Source: Alphaproteobacteria bacterium
Lineage (GTDB): Bacteria > Pseudomonadota > Alphaproteobacteria > Caulobacterales > Hyphomonadaceae
Length of the DNA stretch: 64,000 nt
NCBI GenBank assembly: GCA_009909065.1
Contig: JAAANZ010000031.1
Location: forward strand, 1-64,000
Direction: 5' to 3'
The notes under the pieces are model-generated. The model searched no databases. It saw only the letters and a list, made by a program, of their open reading frames with translations, and was not told the origin of the DNA. The position numbers and the translations under genes were made by a program. Position 1 is the first letter of the stretch; every line of letters begins with the position of its first letter. Shown piece after piece: positions 20,392 through 29,413 of this stretch.

Positions 20392-22464
20392 ATGCGAGAC
20401 GAGCGCCTCTATACCCTTTTCGAACCTCTCGACAGCCTGCCCGGAATCGGGCCGAAGCTGAAGCCGGTCCTCGAAGGACTCATCGATGGCGATACGGTCT
20501 GGGACCTGCTTCTGCATCTTCCGGAACGCTGGCTCGATCGGCGGGTGCGCGAGCAATTCGACGCGCTCCAGCCGGGTGAAATCGCCACGGTCGAGGGCGA
20601 GGTGCATGCCGTCAAGGCGCCCTATTCGGCCAGGTCGCCGCACAGGGTCCAGCTGTTTGACGGGACCGGCTTCCTGACACTGACCTTCTTTCGCGCCGAC
20701 GGACGCTGGCTGCAGGCGCAGTTTCCCGTCGGCGCACGCCGGATCGTTTCAGGCCGGGTGGACGAGTTCCAGGGCGAGCGCCAGATGACGCATCCCGATT
20801 ACATCCTCGACCCGGCCCGGCCCGAACGCCCGCCACAGGTCGAGCCGGTCTACCGGCTGAGGGCCGGCCTCACGAACAAGCGCCTCCATGCGCTCATGGG
20901 CGCAGCGCTTGGCCAGATCCCGCAGGACCTGCCGGAATGGGGTGACCGCCACCTCGTCAGCCAGCGCGGCTGGCCCGATTTCCGCGCGGCGCTGGACGGG
21001 CTGCACGCTCCGCAGGGCTGGGACGAGGAAGCTCTCGCCCGCTGTCGCCAACGCCTGGCTTATGACGAGGCCCTCGCGCGCGAAGCGGCTTTCGCGCTTG
21101 CCCGCGCATCGCGCAGCCGGCGGCGCGCCCCGGCCATGCCGCCGGCACGCGACGCCCAGCGCGCCATTTTCCGGTCACTTCCCTTCCAGCCGACAGGCGC
21201 GCAGATCCGGACCGTCAAGGAGATCGGAACCGATCTTGCCAGCCCGTCGCCGATGCGCCGGATGCTGCAGGGCGATGTCGGCGCCGGCAAGACGCTGGTC
21301 GCGGCCATCGCGGCGGTTCAGGCGATAGAGGCGGGCTACCAGGTCGCCTTCATGGCGCCCACCGAAGTGCTCGCGCGCCAGCAATTCACAACGCTGGACC
21401 AGCTCCTGTCGGCCCACGGATACACGATCGCCGCGCTGACCGGACGCAACAAGGGATCGGGGCGAGAAGCCACCCTGATCGGGCTCGCGGATGGCTCCAT
21501 ACAGGTCGTGGCGGGAACACATGCCCTGTTCCAGCAACAGGTCGCCTTTCGCAATCTCGGCCTCATCATCGTCGATGAGCAGCACCGTTTCGGCGTCGCC
21601 GATCGCGTGAAACTCGCCGGGAAATCCGACAGCCCGCACATGCTGGTGATGAGCGCAACACCCATTCCGCGCACGCTTGCCCAGTCGGTTCATGGCGATC
21701 TCGACGTGTCCATCCTTGACGAGAAGCCGGCCGGGCGCAAACCGGTGGAAACCCGCGCCCTGCCCGACACGCGGATCGAGGATGTGGTGCAGGCTGTCGG
21801 CCGGGCCGTGTCCCGCGGCGAGCGGGCCTTCTGGATCTGTCCGAAAGTCGATGTCGAAGATGACGATTCGACCGCTGTGGGCCGCCATGCGGCCCTGTCG
21901 GACCAGCTGCGCATTCCCGTCGGCCTCGTTCATGGCCGGCTGAAACCGCCGGAAAAGGATGCCGCGCTCGAAGCGTTTCGCAGCGGCGAGACCGCCGTGC
22001 TCGTCGCCACGACCGTGGTCGAGGTCGGCGTCGATGTGCCCGAAGCGACCATCATGGTGATCGAGCGCGCCGAGGGTTTCGGCCTGGCCCAGCTCCACCA
22101 GTTGCGCGGACGTGTCGGGCGCGGCGACAAGCCGGCCTATTGCCTGCTTCTCTATCGTCCGCCTCTGGGCGAAACGGCGCGAGAACGCCTGGACACGCTG
22201 CGCCGGACCGAGGACGGATTCGCCATCGCCGAAGCCGATTTCCGGCTGCGCGGCCCGGGTGACGTGCTGGGCGTGCGCCAGGCCGGGACAGTGGATTACC
22301 GCGTCATCGAACTGCCCCGCGACAGCGACCTTGTCGAGATTGCGCGCAGCGATGCCGGCGTCGTTGTCGCGGCAGATCCGGACCTGTCAGGCGATCGCGG
22401 ACACGCGCTCAGCCTTGTTCGGGAGCTGTTTCGTCCGCGCGGTCTGCCGGACCCGAAATCCTGA
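20392..22464 (+). CDS. recG: ATP-dependent DNA helicase RecG
   Basis: 690 aa; 'MLQGDVGAGKTLVAAIAAVQAIEAGYQVAFMAPTEVLARQQF', 'DEQHRFGV', 'QLRGRVGRGDKPAYCLLLY'. Confidence 0.95.
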   Translation: MRDERLYTLFEPLDSLPGIGPKLKPVLEGLIDGDTVWDLLLHLPERWLDRRVREQFDALQPGEIATVEGEVHAVKAPYSARSPHRVQLFDGTGFLTLTFFRADGRWLQAQFPVGARRIVSGRVDEFQGERQMTHPDYILDPARPERPPQVEPVYRLRAGLTNKRLHALMGAALGQIPQDLPEWGDRHLVSQRGWPDFRAALDGLHAPQGWDEEALARCRQRLAYDEALAREAAFALARASRSRRRAPAMPPARDAQRAIFRSLPFQPTGAQIRTVKEIGTDLASPSPMRRMLQGDVGAGKTLVAAIAAVQAIEAGYQVAFMAPTEVLARQQFTTLDQLLSAHGYTIAALTGRNKGSGREATLIGLADGSIQVVAGTHALFQQQVAFRNLGLIIVDEQHRFGVADRVKLAGKSDSPHMLVMSATPIPRTLAQSVHGDLDVSILDEKPAGRKPVETRALPDTRIEDVVQAVGRAVSRGERAFWICPKVDVEDDDSTAVGRHAALSDQLRIPVGLVHGRLKPPEKDAALEAFRSGETAVLVATTVVEVGVDVPEATIMVIERAEGFGLAQLHQLRGRVGRGDKPAYCLLLYRPPLGETARERLDTLRRTEDGFAIAEADFRLRGPGDVLGVRQAGTVDYRVIELPRDSDLVEIARSDAGVVVAADPDLSGDRGHALSLVRELFRPRGLPDPKS

Positions 22465-23206
22465 TCGGCTCACCGCCCGGCCCGGATGCGCCCGGTTGAG
22501 GGCTTGCATCCTCCGGCTCTTCGCGGGGCAGGTCTTCGGGAACAACAAGCCCGGCGGAGATGATCAGCTTGGCGCCTTCCTCCACCGTCATGTCGAGATG
22601 AATGATCTCGTCGCCACTGACATACATGAGAAAGCCGGATGTCGGATTCGGAGTGGTTGGCACGAACACGCCGATGAATTCGTCGCCCAGCCGGCTGCGC
22701 ACCTCGCCGCGCGCACGCGCCGTCAGGAAGCCGATGCACCAGGTGCCCTTTTTCGGGTATTCGACCAGAACGACTTCCTTGAACGTCGCCTGCTCGTTCG
22801 ACGCGATCAGTTCGAACAACTGCTTGAAGGCGGAATAGAGGTTGGACACGACCGGGATGCTCGACAGCATGCGGTCGGAAATGCGCAGGATTGACCGGCC
22901 GATCAGGTTGGTCGCGATGGCCCCGAGCAGTGTCAGTGCGATGATAGCGACCAGGACGCCGAAGCCGGGAATGGCGATATTGGTGTAGGTCTCCGGCTTC
23001 AGGATCGGCGGCAGAAGGGGCTTGATCCGCGCATCCATGAACAGGATGAACCAGTAAACCACGCCGATCGAGATCGCGATCGGTGCGGCAATCACGACAC
23101 CGGCAAAGAAGCGGCTGCGCAACCAGCCGAACAGGGTCGGCTTGGGGGGGGGCTCGCTCGGCGGAAGGCCGTGGGCCTCCCTGTCTGATCGTTTCTTTTT
23201 TGCCAT
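22409..23206 (-). CDS. DUF502 family membrane protein
   Basis: 'RSRFFAGVVIAAPIAISIGVVYWFI', 'IPVVSNLYSAFKQLFE', 'VFVPTTPNPTSGFLMYV'. Start at 23206; overlaps the recG 3' end by 56 nt. Confidence 0.88.
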   Translation of the reverse strand: MAKKKRSDREAHGLPPSEPPPKPTLFGWLRSRFFAGVVIAAPIAISIGVVYWFILFMDARIKPLLPPILKPETYTNIAIPGFGVLVAIIALTLLGAIATNLIGRSILRISDRMLSSIPVVSNLYSAFKQLFELIASNEQATFKEVVLVEYPKKGTWCIGFLTARARGEVRSRLGDEFIGVFVPTTPNPTSGFLMYVSGDEIIHLDMTVEEGAKLIISAGLVVPEDLPREEPEDASPQPGASGPGGEPIRISGPADRADETAPEQG

Positions 23207-23284
23207 CCGGCTTCTCTCCCGCAAGGGTAGGGCCCCTATGAAAGCGGCTTGGTAGAATCGACGTTTCGCGTAATTGTGGCGAAG

Positions 23285-24283
23285 ATGAGTATGACGCAAG
23301 ATATTGAAGCTGGCCTTACCGCACTTGCCTCGCAGCTGCTCGGCGCAGGCGCACGGATCGACGGGCTCAAGCGATTGTCCGGCGGCGCGAGCCAGGAGAC
23401 CTGGGCTTTCTCGGTAAGCGCGGGTGCGGCAAGCCGCCCGCTGATTCTGCGACGCGCGCCTGGCGGGGGCGGCGAGGCGCGCAATTCCACGGCCATCGGA
23501 CTGCCGGCCGAGGCCCGGCTGATCGAGGCCGCTGTGGCCGCCGGCGTGCCGGCACCGGGCATTGCCCATGTATGCCAGCCCGGTGACGGGCTCGGCGAGG
23601 CCTTCATCATGGAGCGGGTGGGCGGCGAGACGATCGCCCGCAAGATTCTGCGCGACGACACGTATGAACAGGCCCGCACGCGGCTCGCCGCCCAGTGCGG
23701 GCGGGCCCTGGCCGGTATTCACGGCATCGACATCGCCAACCTGCCCGAACTGCCGGAAAGCTTCGGCACCGACCAGCTTGACCGTTATGAAGAAATCTAT
23801 CGCGGCTTTGAGGCGCCGCGGCCCGTATTCGAACTGGCGATACAGTGGCTGCGCGCCAATGCGCCCCGCCCGCTTGCGCCTGTCCTGGTGCATGGCGATT
23901 TCCGGCTCGGCAACCTGATGGTTGACGAAAACGGCCTTGCAGCCGTCCTCGACTGGGAACTGGCCCATATCGGAGACCCGCGCGAGGATATCGCCTGGGC
24001 CTGTATCAATTCCTGGCGCTTCGGAGTGGCCGAAAAACGGGTTGGCGGCTTCGGAGACCTTCCCGACCTGCTGGAGGCCTATGGCGCGGCCGGCGGCGCA
24101 CAGATCGCGCAAGGCGAGATCGACTGGTGGGAAATGCTCGGATCATTGAAATGGGGAATCATGTGCATGATCATGTATGACGCCTTCCGCTCGGGCGCCG
24201 ATCCGAGTGTCGAGCGCGCCACGATCGGCCGGCGCGTGTCGGAAACCGAGATCGATCTGATCAACCTCCTGGAAAAGGTCTGA
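23285..24283 (+). CDS. Phosphotransferase family protein (APH-like)
   Basis: 'LVHGDFRLGNLMVDENGLAAVLDWELAHIGDPREDIAW'. Confidence 0.9.
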   Translation: MSMTQDIEAGLTALASQLLGAGARIDGLKRLSGGASQETWAFSVSAGAASRPLILRRAPGGGGEARNSTAIGLPAEARLIEAAVAAGVPAPGIAHVCQPGDGLGEAFIMERVGGETIARKILRDDTYEQARTRLAAQCGRALAGIHGIDIANLPELPESFGTDQLDRYEEIYRGFEAPRPVFELAIQWLRANAPRPLAPVLVHGDFRLGNLMVDENGLAAVLDWELAHIGDPREDIAWACINSWRFGVAEKRVGGFGDLPDLLEAYGAAGGAQIAQGEIDWWEMLGSLKWGIMCMIMYDAFRSGADPSVERATIGRRVSETEIDLINLLEKV

Positions 24284-24289
24284 CCCGTC

Positions 24290-24678
24290 ATGCATGACCA
24301 GCCGTCCGCCGCCGAACTCGTGAACGCCGTCAGGAGCTTTATCCGCGAGACGGCCCGCCCGCAGCTTTCAGGACATGCCGCCTTCCATGCGCGCGTGGCG
24401 GAAAACGCGCTTGCGATTGTCGAGCGGGAACTCGCCAGCCGTCCGCGCCAGGAAGCCGAGGAGGCGCAACGTCTCGCTGCCCTCCTCGATATCGGCGGCT
24501 CACCGGCTCACCGGACGAACTCAATCACAAGCTCGCCCAAGCGATCCGGCAGGGCGAGCTGACCGTGAGGACCCCCGGGCTGCTCGATCACCTGAAGAAA
24601 ACCGCGATCGCACAGGTCGAGATCGACCAGCCGCACTATTCCGGCCTTGGGATCGCCACAAAACAGGTTCAGTCCTGA
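24290..24678 (+). pseudogene. DUF6285-like protein, frameshifted by an 8-bp tandem duplication
   Basis: ORF 24290-24562 goes out of frame at ggctcaccggctcacc; one copy gives 126 aa ending ...GGSPDELNHKLAQAIRQGELTVRTPGLLDHLKKTAIAQVEIDQPHYSGLGIATKQVQS. Adjacent to the APH-like gene, a usual arrangement. Confidence 0.8.
24497..24512. repeat. 8-bp perfect tandem duplication (ggctcacc x2)
   Basis: cggc-ggctcacc-ggctcacc-ggacg; 3-bp cgg microhomology at the edges. Confidence 0.95.
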
Positions 24679-24682
24679 CCGC

Positions 24683-25579
24683 ATGAAACTGCGATTCCTG
24701 TTTGGATCGGTCCTCGTCGCCCTGCTCGGCTGGATCGCCTTCAAAGACAGCCTCTGGACCGCCTGGGTCACGCGGGGACCAACCGCGGGTGCGCCAGCGC
24801 CCGACCCGGGAACGGCTGAAGGCTGGCTTATGAGTCCCCGGGCAAAGCCGGCCGCGGTCTGGGACAGCCGCTGGGCGGTGGATATCTTCATGCTTCCCGC
24901 CCGGCCCGGCCTCGCCAGCGCCGAAGGCCCTGTCGCCGCCGGGGACGCGGACATGCGCCGCCATCTCGCCGAGAGAACGCAAACCCTGGCCGCTCCGCTG
25001 GCCAATATCGGTCCTGTTTACGTGCCCTGGCTGCGCCTTCCCGGCGCGGCATCGCGCGATCCCGACTGGAGTGCGGCCCGTTCGGACCTTGTCGCGGCGC
25101 TCGCGGCCTATCTCGAGACGGACAATCGCGGCCGGGCCATCCTGTTTGCCGCGCCCCCCGGAAGCGAGCCGCTCCTGTCCGGTCTGGCCGAGGGCCTGGA
25201 AGCCGGCTCCGACAGGCTGAGCGATCGCCTTGGCGGCATCGTTCACTTTTCGGCCGGCGCGCCGCTCGATCCGCCGCCGGGCCTTTGCGGACCGGCCATT
25301 GGCGAGAATTGCGTGGTCACCATCCCCGTATCGGCCCGGCGCGGCGCGTTGTCCTTCCTGTCACCCCAGCTTCCCCGAGCCATGCCCGGGTTTGAAATCG
25401 ACGCGCCCGCATCGGCCGGCTCGGCACTGACCGTTCGGCGCGAGACGATCCTGGCATGGCTGGAAAGAAACGCGGCGCGTCCGGCCGAACCCCTTGGCGG
25501 GCTCGAACCGATCGAGGTCGCCCCGATCCGCCGGCCCGGCTCACAGCCGACACCGGAGATGCGCGGGCGCGGCGGGTGA
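24683..25579 (+). CDS. DUF3089-like protein (alpha/beta-hydrolase-like), possibly catalytically degenerate
   Basis: Signal/TM N-terminus, 'WDSRWAVDIFMLPARP', 'ANIGPVYVPWLR', 'GRAILFAAPPGSEPLLSGLAEGL' in the position expected for GHSQG. Confidence 0.45.
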   Translation: MKLRFLFGSVLVALLGWIAFKDSLWTAWVTRGPTAGAPAPDPGTAEGWLMSPRAKPAAVWDSRWAVDIFMLPARPGLASAEGPVAAGDADMRRHLAERTQTLAAPLANIGPVYVPWLRLPGAASRDPDWSAARSDLVAALAAYLETDNRGRAILFAAPPGSEPLLSGLAEGLEAGSDRLSDRLGGIVHFSAGAPLDPPPGLCGPAIGENCVVTIPVSARRGALSFLSPQLPRAMPGFEIDAPASAGSALTVRRETILAWLERNAARPAEPLGGLEPIEVAPIRRPGSQPTPEMRGRGG

Positions 25580-25584
25580 ACCGG

Positions 25585-25785
25585 TCAGTTCATGCGGGCG
25601 CCTGCGGGTCCATCGCCGCGCAGGATCGAGATGACACGGTCCCAGTGCGCCAGCGCCGCTGCATCTCCCAGGGCCGCGATTTCAGCGGCGCGCAGCGTTG
25701 CGATCACCTCGGCATCCTCGCCATATTGCTGTTCAAGGTCCGCAGCGGCCATTTCCGCGCGCACTGTATCCACCTGCTCATCCAT
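25585..25785 (-). CDS. Small hypothetical acidic protein
   Basis: 66 aa from 'MDEQVDTVRAEMAAADLEQQYGEDAE'; fills the gap between convergent and divergent neighbours. Confidence 0.5.
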   Translation of the reverse strand: MDEQVDTVRAEMAAADLEQQYGEDAEVIATLRAAEIAALGDAAALAHWDRVISILRGDGPAGARMN

Positions 25786-25814
25786 TGATCCAACTCCCGT
25801 GCCGGGGCGTAACC
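25786..25814 (+). promoter_or_regulatory. Predicted RpoE(ChrR-type)/ECF11-like promoter
   Basis: TGATCC (25786-25791) - 18 nt - TAACC (25810-25814), 25 nt before the photolyase ATG; close to the Rhodobacter RpoE pattern TGATCC-N18-TAAGA. Confidence 0.5.
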
Positions 25815-25839
25815 TCACTCACACATCTAGCCTCCGGAG

Positions 25840-27306
25840 ATGACCCGCCCAGTGTCCCAGTCGGATCCCGTCATAATGTGGTTCAGGAATGACCTTCGCC
25901 TGCACGACAACCCGGCCCTGCATGCGGCCGTTTCGAGCGGGCGGCCTTTGGTATGCCTCTATATCCTCGACGAGGAGAGCCCGGGTCTTCGCGTGCCGGG
26001 CGGCGCGGCGAAATGGTGGCTGGACAAGTCGCTGCGTGCACTCGGCGAAGATATTGCCGCGCGTGGCGGGCGGCTCACGCTGCGCCGCGGCCGGGCTGAC
26101 GCGGTGATTGACCAGGTCGTGGAGGAGAGCGGAGCCGGCGCCATTGTCTGGAACAGGCGCTATGACGCCGTCGGGCGCACGATCGATGCCGGTATAAAGG
26201 AAGGCCTGCGCGCGCGCGGTCTCAAAGCCGACAGTCATAACGGATCGCTCCTGATGGAACCCTGGCGCCTGGAAACCGGCTCGGGGGGCTATTACAAGGT
26301 GTTCACGCCCTTCTGGCGCGCACTCTGGAAAGCCTATGAGGCGCCCGGCGATCTCGGTGTGCCCGCGGATCTCGGCGGTCCGCAGCCCGCCAGTGATGCA
26401 CTGGATGACTGGGGATTGCACCCGACACGACCGGACTGGTCGAAGGGCTTCGAGCGGCTCTGGACACCCGGCGAGACGCCTGCCCGCGAGCGTCTCGAGA
26501 GCTTCCTGGACGGCCCCGCCGAACACTATGACGATGCCCGCGAGCGCCCCGATACAGACGGCACATCACGCCTGTCGCCGCATTTGCGCTGGGGCGAGAT
26601 CGGGCCGGCCAGCGTCTGGCGCACAGTCCGCGCGGCCATGGAGGAAGGGGCGATCGATCAAAGGCATGCCCTGTCATTCCTCTCGGAGATTGCCTGGCGG
26701 GAATTCTCCTATGTCCTTCTCTTCCACAATCCCGATCTTTGCGAGGAGAATTACAATTCCGATTTCCGGCACATGCCCTGGCGCGACAGTGAAACCGACC
26801 TCAAGGCCTGGCAGAAGGGCCTGACCGGGTATCCAATGGTCGATGCCGGGATGCGCCAGCTCTGGGCTCGCGGCTGGATGCATAACCGCGTGCGCATGAT
26901 CACGGGCAGCTTCCTGACCAAGCACCTCCTGCTACCATGGCAGCAAGGAGAGGACTGGTTCTGGGACACGCTTGTCGATGCCGACCCGGCCTCCAATGCG
27001 GCCGGCTGGCAATGGGTGGCCGGTTCCGGTGCCGATGCGGCGCCCTATTTCCGCGTCTTCAACCCTATCACGCAGGGCGCAAAATTCGACCCCGATGGCG
27101 CTTATGTCCGTCACTGGTGCCCCGAAATCGCCAGCCTGCCGGACAAGCACCTGCATGCGCCCTGGAAGGCCCCGAAAGACGTGCTCAAGACCGCTGGCGT
27201 CGAACTCGGCCGGAATTACCCCGCTCCGCTGATCGAGCACATGGACGGGCGCCGGCGGGCGCTGGAAGCCTATGACATATTGAAGGAAAGGCGCGAGACG
27301 GCATGA
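25840..27306 (+). CDS. phrB: Deoxyribodipyrimidine photo-lyase
   Basis: 'VIMWFRNDLRLHDNPALHAA', 'REFSYVLLFHNPDL', 'WQWVAGSGADAAPYFRVFNP'. Confidence 0.95.
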   Translation: MTRPVSQSDPVIMWFRNDLRLHDNPALHAAVSSGRPLVCLYILDEESPGLRVPGGAAKWWLDKSLRALGEDIAARGGRLTLRRGRADAVIDQVVEESGAGAIVWNRRYDAVGRTIDAGIKEGLRARGLKADSHNGSLLMEPWRLETGSGGYYKVFTPFWRALWKAYEAPGDLGVPADLGGPQPASDALDDWGLHPTRPDWSKGFERLWTPGETPARERLESFLDGPAEHYDDARERPDTDGTSRLSPHLRWGEIGPASVWRTVRAAMEEGAIDQRHALSFLSEIAWREFSYVLLFHNPDLCEENYNSDFRHMPWRDSETDLKAWQKGLTGYPMVDAGMRQLWARGWMHNRVRMITGSFLTKHLLLPWQQGEDWFWDTLVDADPASNAAGWQWVAGSGADAAPYFRVFNPITQGAKFDPDGAYVRHWCPEIASLPDKHLHAPWKAPKDVLKTAGVELGRNYPAPLIEHMDGRRRALEAYDILKERRETA

Positions 27307-28619
27307 AACGGATCGCCATTATCGGATCAGGCATATCGGGCCTCGGCGCCGCCTATGCCCTTCGCAACACCGCCGATGTCACGCTTTACGAGGCTCGCGG
27401 CCGGCTGGGCGGACATTCCCATACGCTGCGGATCGACCATGGCGGCGAAGCGCTGGATGTCGATGTCGGTTTCATCGTCTATAACGGGCGCAATTATCCC
27501 AATCTCACGGGCCTGTTCGACGCGCTGGATGTCGTTACGCAACCGAGCGATATGAGTTTCTCGGTCTCCGATCCGGACGGCTATGAATGGGCGTCGTCCT
27601 CACGCGGCATCTTCGCGCAGAAGCGCAACCTGTTCAGCCCGCGCTTTCACCGCTTCTGGCGAACAATCCTGAAATTCAATGATGTCGCCCGCGCCCAGCT
27701 CGCCGCCGGCGAAATCGGCGATGTGGCGCTGCGCGTATGGCTGGACGAGAATGGTTTCGACCAGGTCTTTCGCGACAATTACATCCTGCCCATGGCCGCC
27801 GCGATCTGGTCGACGCCCGAACGCGGCGTGCTCGACTTTCCTGCGCGCAGCTTTTTCGAGTTCTTCGAGAATCATCGCCTGATGCACAAGGAACGCCCGA
27901 AATGGCGCACCGTCACGGGCGGTTCGCAGACTTACGTAAAAAGGATCGGGCAGGAACTCGGCGATCGTGTTCGGCTGGCAAACCCGGTACGACGGGTCGC
28001 CCCGTTTGGGCAGAGGGTCAAGGTCACGGTCGAAAGCGGGCAAAGCGATGTATTCGACGAGGTCATCCTGGCCTGTCATTCCGACCAGGCGCTGGCGATC
28101 CTTGATACGGCTTACGACACGCAGCGCTTCAACCTCGCCTCGGTGCGCTACCGGCCCAACCAGGTTTACCTGCATCGCGATGCCCGCCTCATGCCGAAAC
28201 GGCGTGCGGCCTGGGCCAGCTGGAATGTCCTGAAGGGGCACGGCGAGGATGTCTGCCTGAGTTACTGGATGAACCGGCTGCAGTCGCTGCCGGAGCGCTG
28301 CGCGACCTTCGTGACACTCAACCCGCTCACGCCCCCGGCCGACGATACCGTGTTCGCTGAGCTCAGCTTCGATCATCCCCAGTTTGACGGGCCCGCCGAG
28401 GCCGCCGTGCGCGAGCTCAAGCGCCTGCAGGGGAGCGGTGGCATCTGGTTTGCCGGAGCCTGGATGGGGCGCGGCTTTCATGAAGACGGCCTGAAATCGG
28501 GCCTCTCGCCGGCCCTGTCACTTGGGGGTCAGGTGCCCTGGAATGCCGAAGGCGTTGAAATCGTGTCCCGCCAACAGGACACTGCGCCAGTACAACTGGT
28601 TGGGACGGCAACGAATTGA
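27303..28619 (+). CDS. FAD-dependent oxidoreductase / amine oxidase-like protein
   Basis: 'RIAIIGSGISGLGAAYALRN', 'GGHSHTLRID', 'DVDVGFIVYNGRNYPNL'. 4-nt overlap with phrB. Confidence 0.9.
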   Translation: MKRIAIIGSGISGLGAAYALRNTADVTLYEARGRLGGHSHTLRIDHGGEALDVDVGFIVYNGRNYPNLTGLFDALDVVTQPSDMSFSVSDPDGYEWASSSRGIFAQKRNLFSPRFHRFWRTILKFNDVARAQLAAGEIGDVALRVWLDENGFDQVFRDNYILPMAAAIWSTPERGVLDFPARSFFEFFENHRLMHKERPKWRTVTGGSQTYVKRIGQELGDRVRLANPVRRVAPFGQRVKVTVESGQSDVFDEVILACHSDQALAILDTAYDTQRFNLASVRYRPNQVYLHRDARLMPKRRAAWASWNVLKGHGEDVCLSYWMNRLQSLPERCATFVTLNPLTPPADDTVFAELSFDHPQFDGPAEAAVRELKRLQGSGGIWFAGAWMGRGFHEDGLKSGLSPALSLGGQVPWNAEGVEIVSRQQDTAPVQLVGTATN

Positions 28620-29413
28620 ACCTGCAGCCGGCCCTCCGACTCCTCAAGGGACGCACCGACCATGTGCGTTTTGCCCCCTTCCATCACAGGTTTGGCTATC
28701 GATTGTTCCTGATCGACCTGGATATCGACCGGCTCGGGGAAGCCGCCCGGACCTCGCGCCTGTTCAGCGTGGATCGCGCCAATCTGTTCTCGTTTCGCAG
28801 GCGCGACCATGGCGCGCGCACCGATGCCGACCTGCGGCCATGGGCCGAAGCCCGCCTTCGCGAAAACGGCATAGACCCGGCCGGCGCCGCGATTCGCCTT
28901 GTCACCTTTCCGCGCCACCTGGGCTACAAATTCGCCCCGCTCTCCCTCTGGTTCGCGCACGGACCGGACGGGGGGCTTCGCGCCATCATCTACGAGGTCA
29001 ACAACACGTTCGGCGAGAGCCACAGCTATGTCGCCGCGGCCGATGGCAGCCCGGCCTTTCACCGGGGCGACAAGACATTCCATGTCTCTCCCTTCTTCGA
29101 TGTCAGCGGGCAGTACCGCTTCTCGCTGCGCCGACCGGAGGGCGGCCTCGGCCTTGTGATCGACAGTTTCGAGGGCACCGAGCGCCTGCATATGGCGACC
29201 ATCAAGGCCCGTTACGCGCCGGCGGGCGACGGCCAGTTCCTGTTGGCCAGCCTCACCCGCCCGCTGTCTTCGCTTGCGGTCACACTTGGGATACACTGGC
29301 AAGCGCTGAAATTGTGGGTCAAGGGCGCAAAATACCGACCCAAACCGGCCCCGCCCAGCACGGCAAGCACGCCTGCCCAGGCGGGGGGCGCTACTGCGGA
29401 GGACAGTCCATGA
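28616..29413 (+). CDS. DUF1365 domain-containing protein
   Basis: 'FHHRFGYRLFLIDLDIDRL', 'NNTFGESHSYV', 'KTFHVSPFFDVSGQYRF'. Confidence 0.92.
   Translation: MNLQPALRLLKGRTDHVRFAPFHHRFGYRLFLIDLDIDRLGEAARTSRLFSVDRANLFSFRRRDHGARTDADLRPWAEARLRENGIDPAGAAIRLVTFPRHLGYKFAPLSLWFAHGPDGGLRAIIYEVNNTFGESHSYVAAADGSPAFHRGDKTFHVSPFFDVSGQYRFSLRRPEGGLGLVIDSFEGTERLHMATIKARYAPAGDGQFLLASLTRPLSSLAVTLGIHWQALKLWVKGAKYRPKPAPPSTASTPAQAGGATAEDSP

Noticed and set aside
22409-24112. 567-aa minus-strand protein
   Set aside because: Only the part from ATG 23206 (DUF502) is protein-like; the upstream extension is antisense to the phosphotransferase gene.
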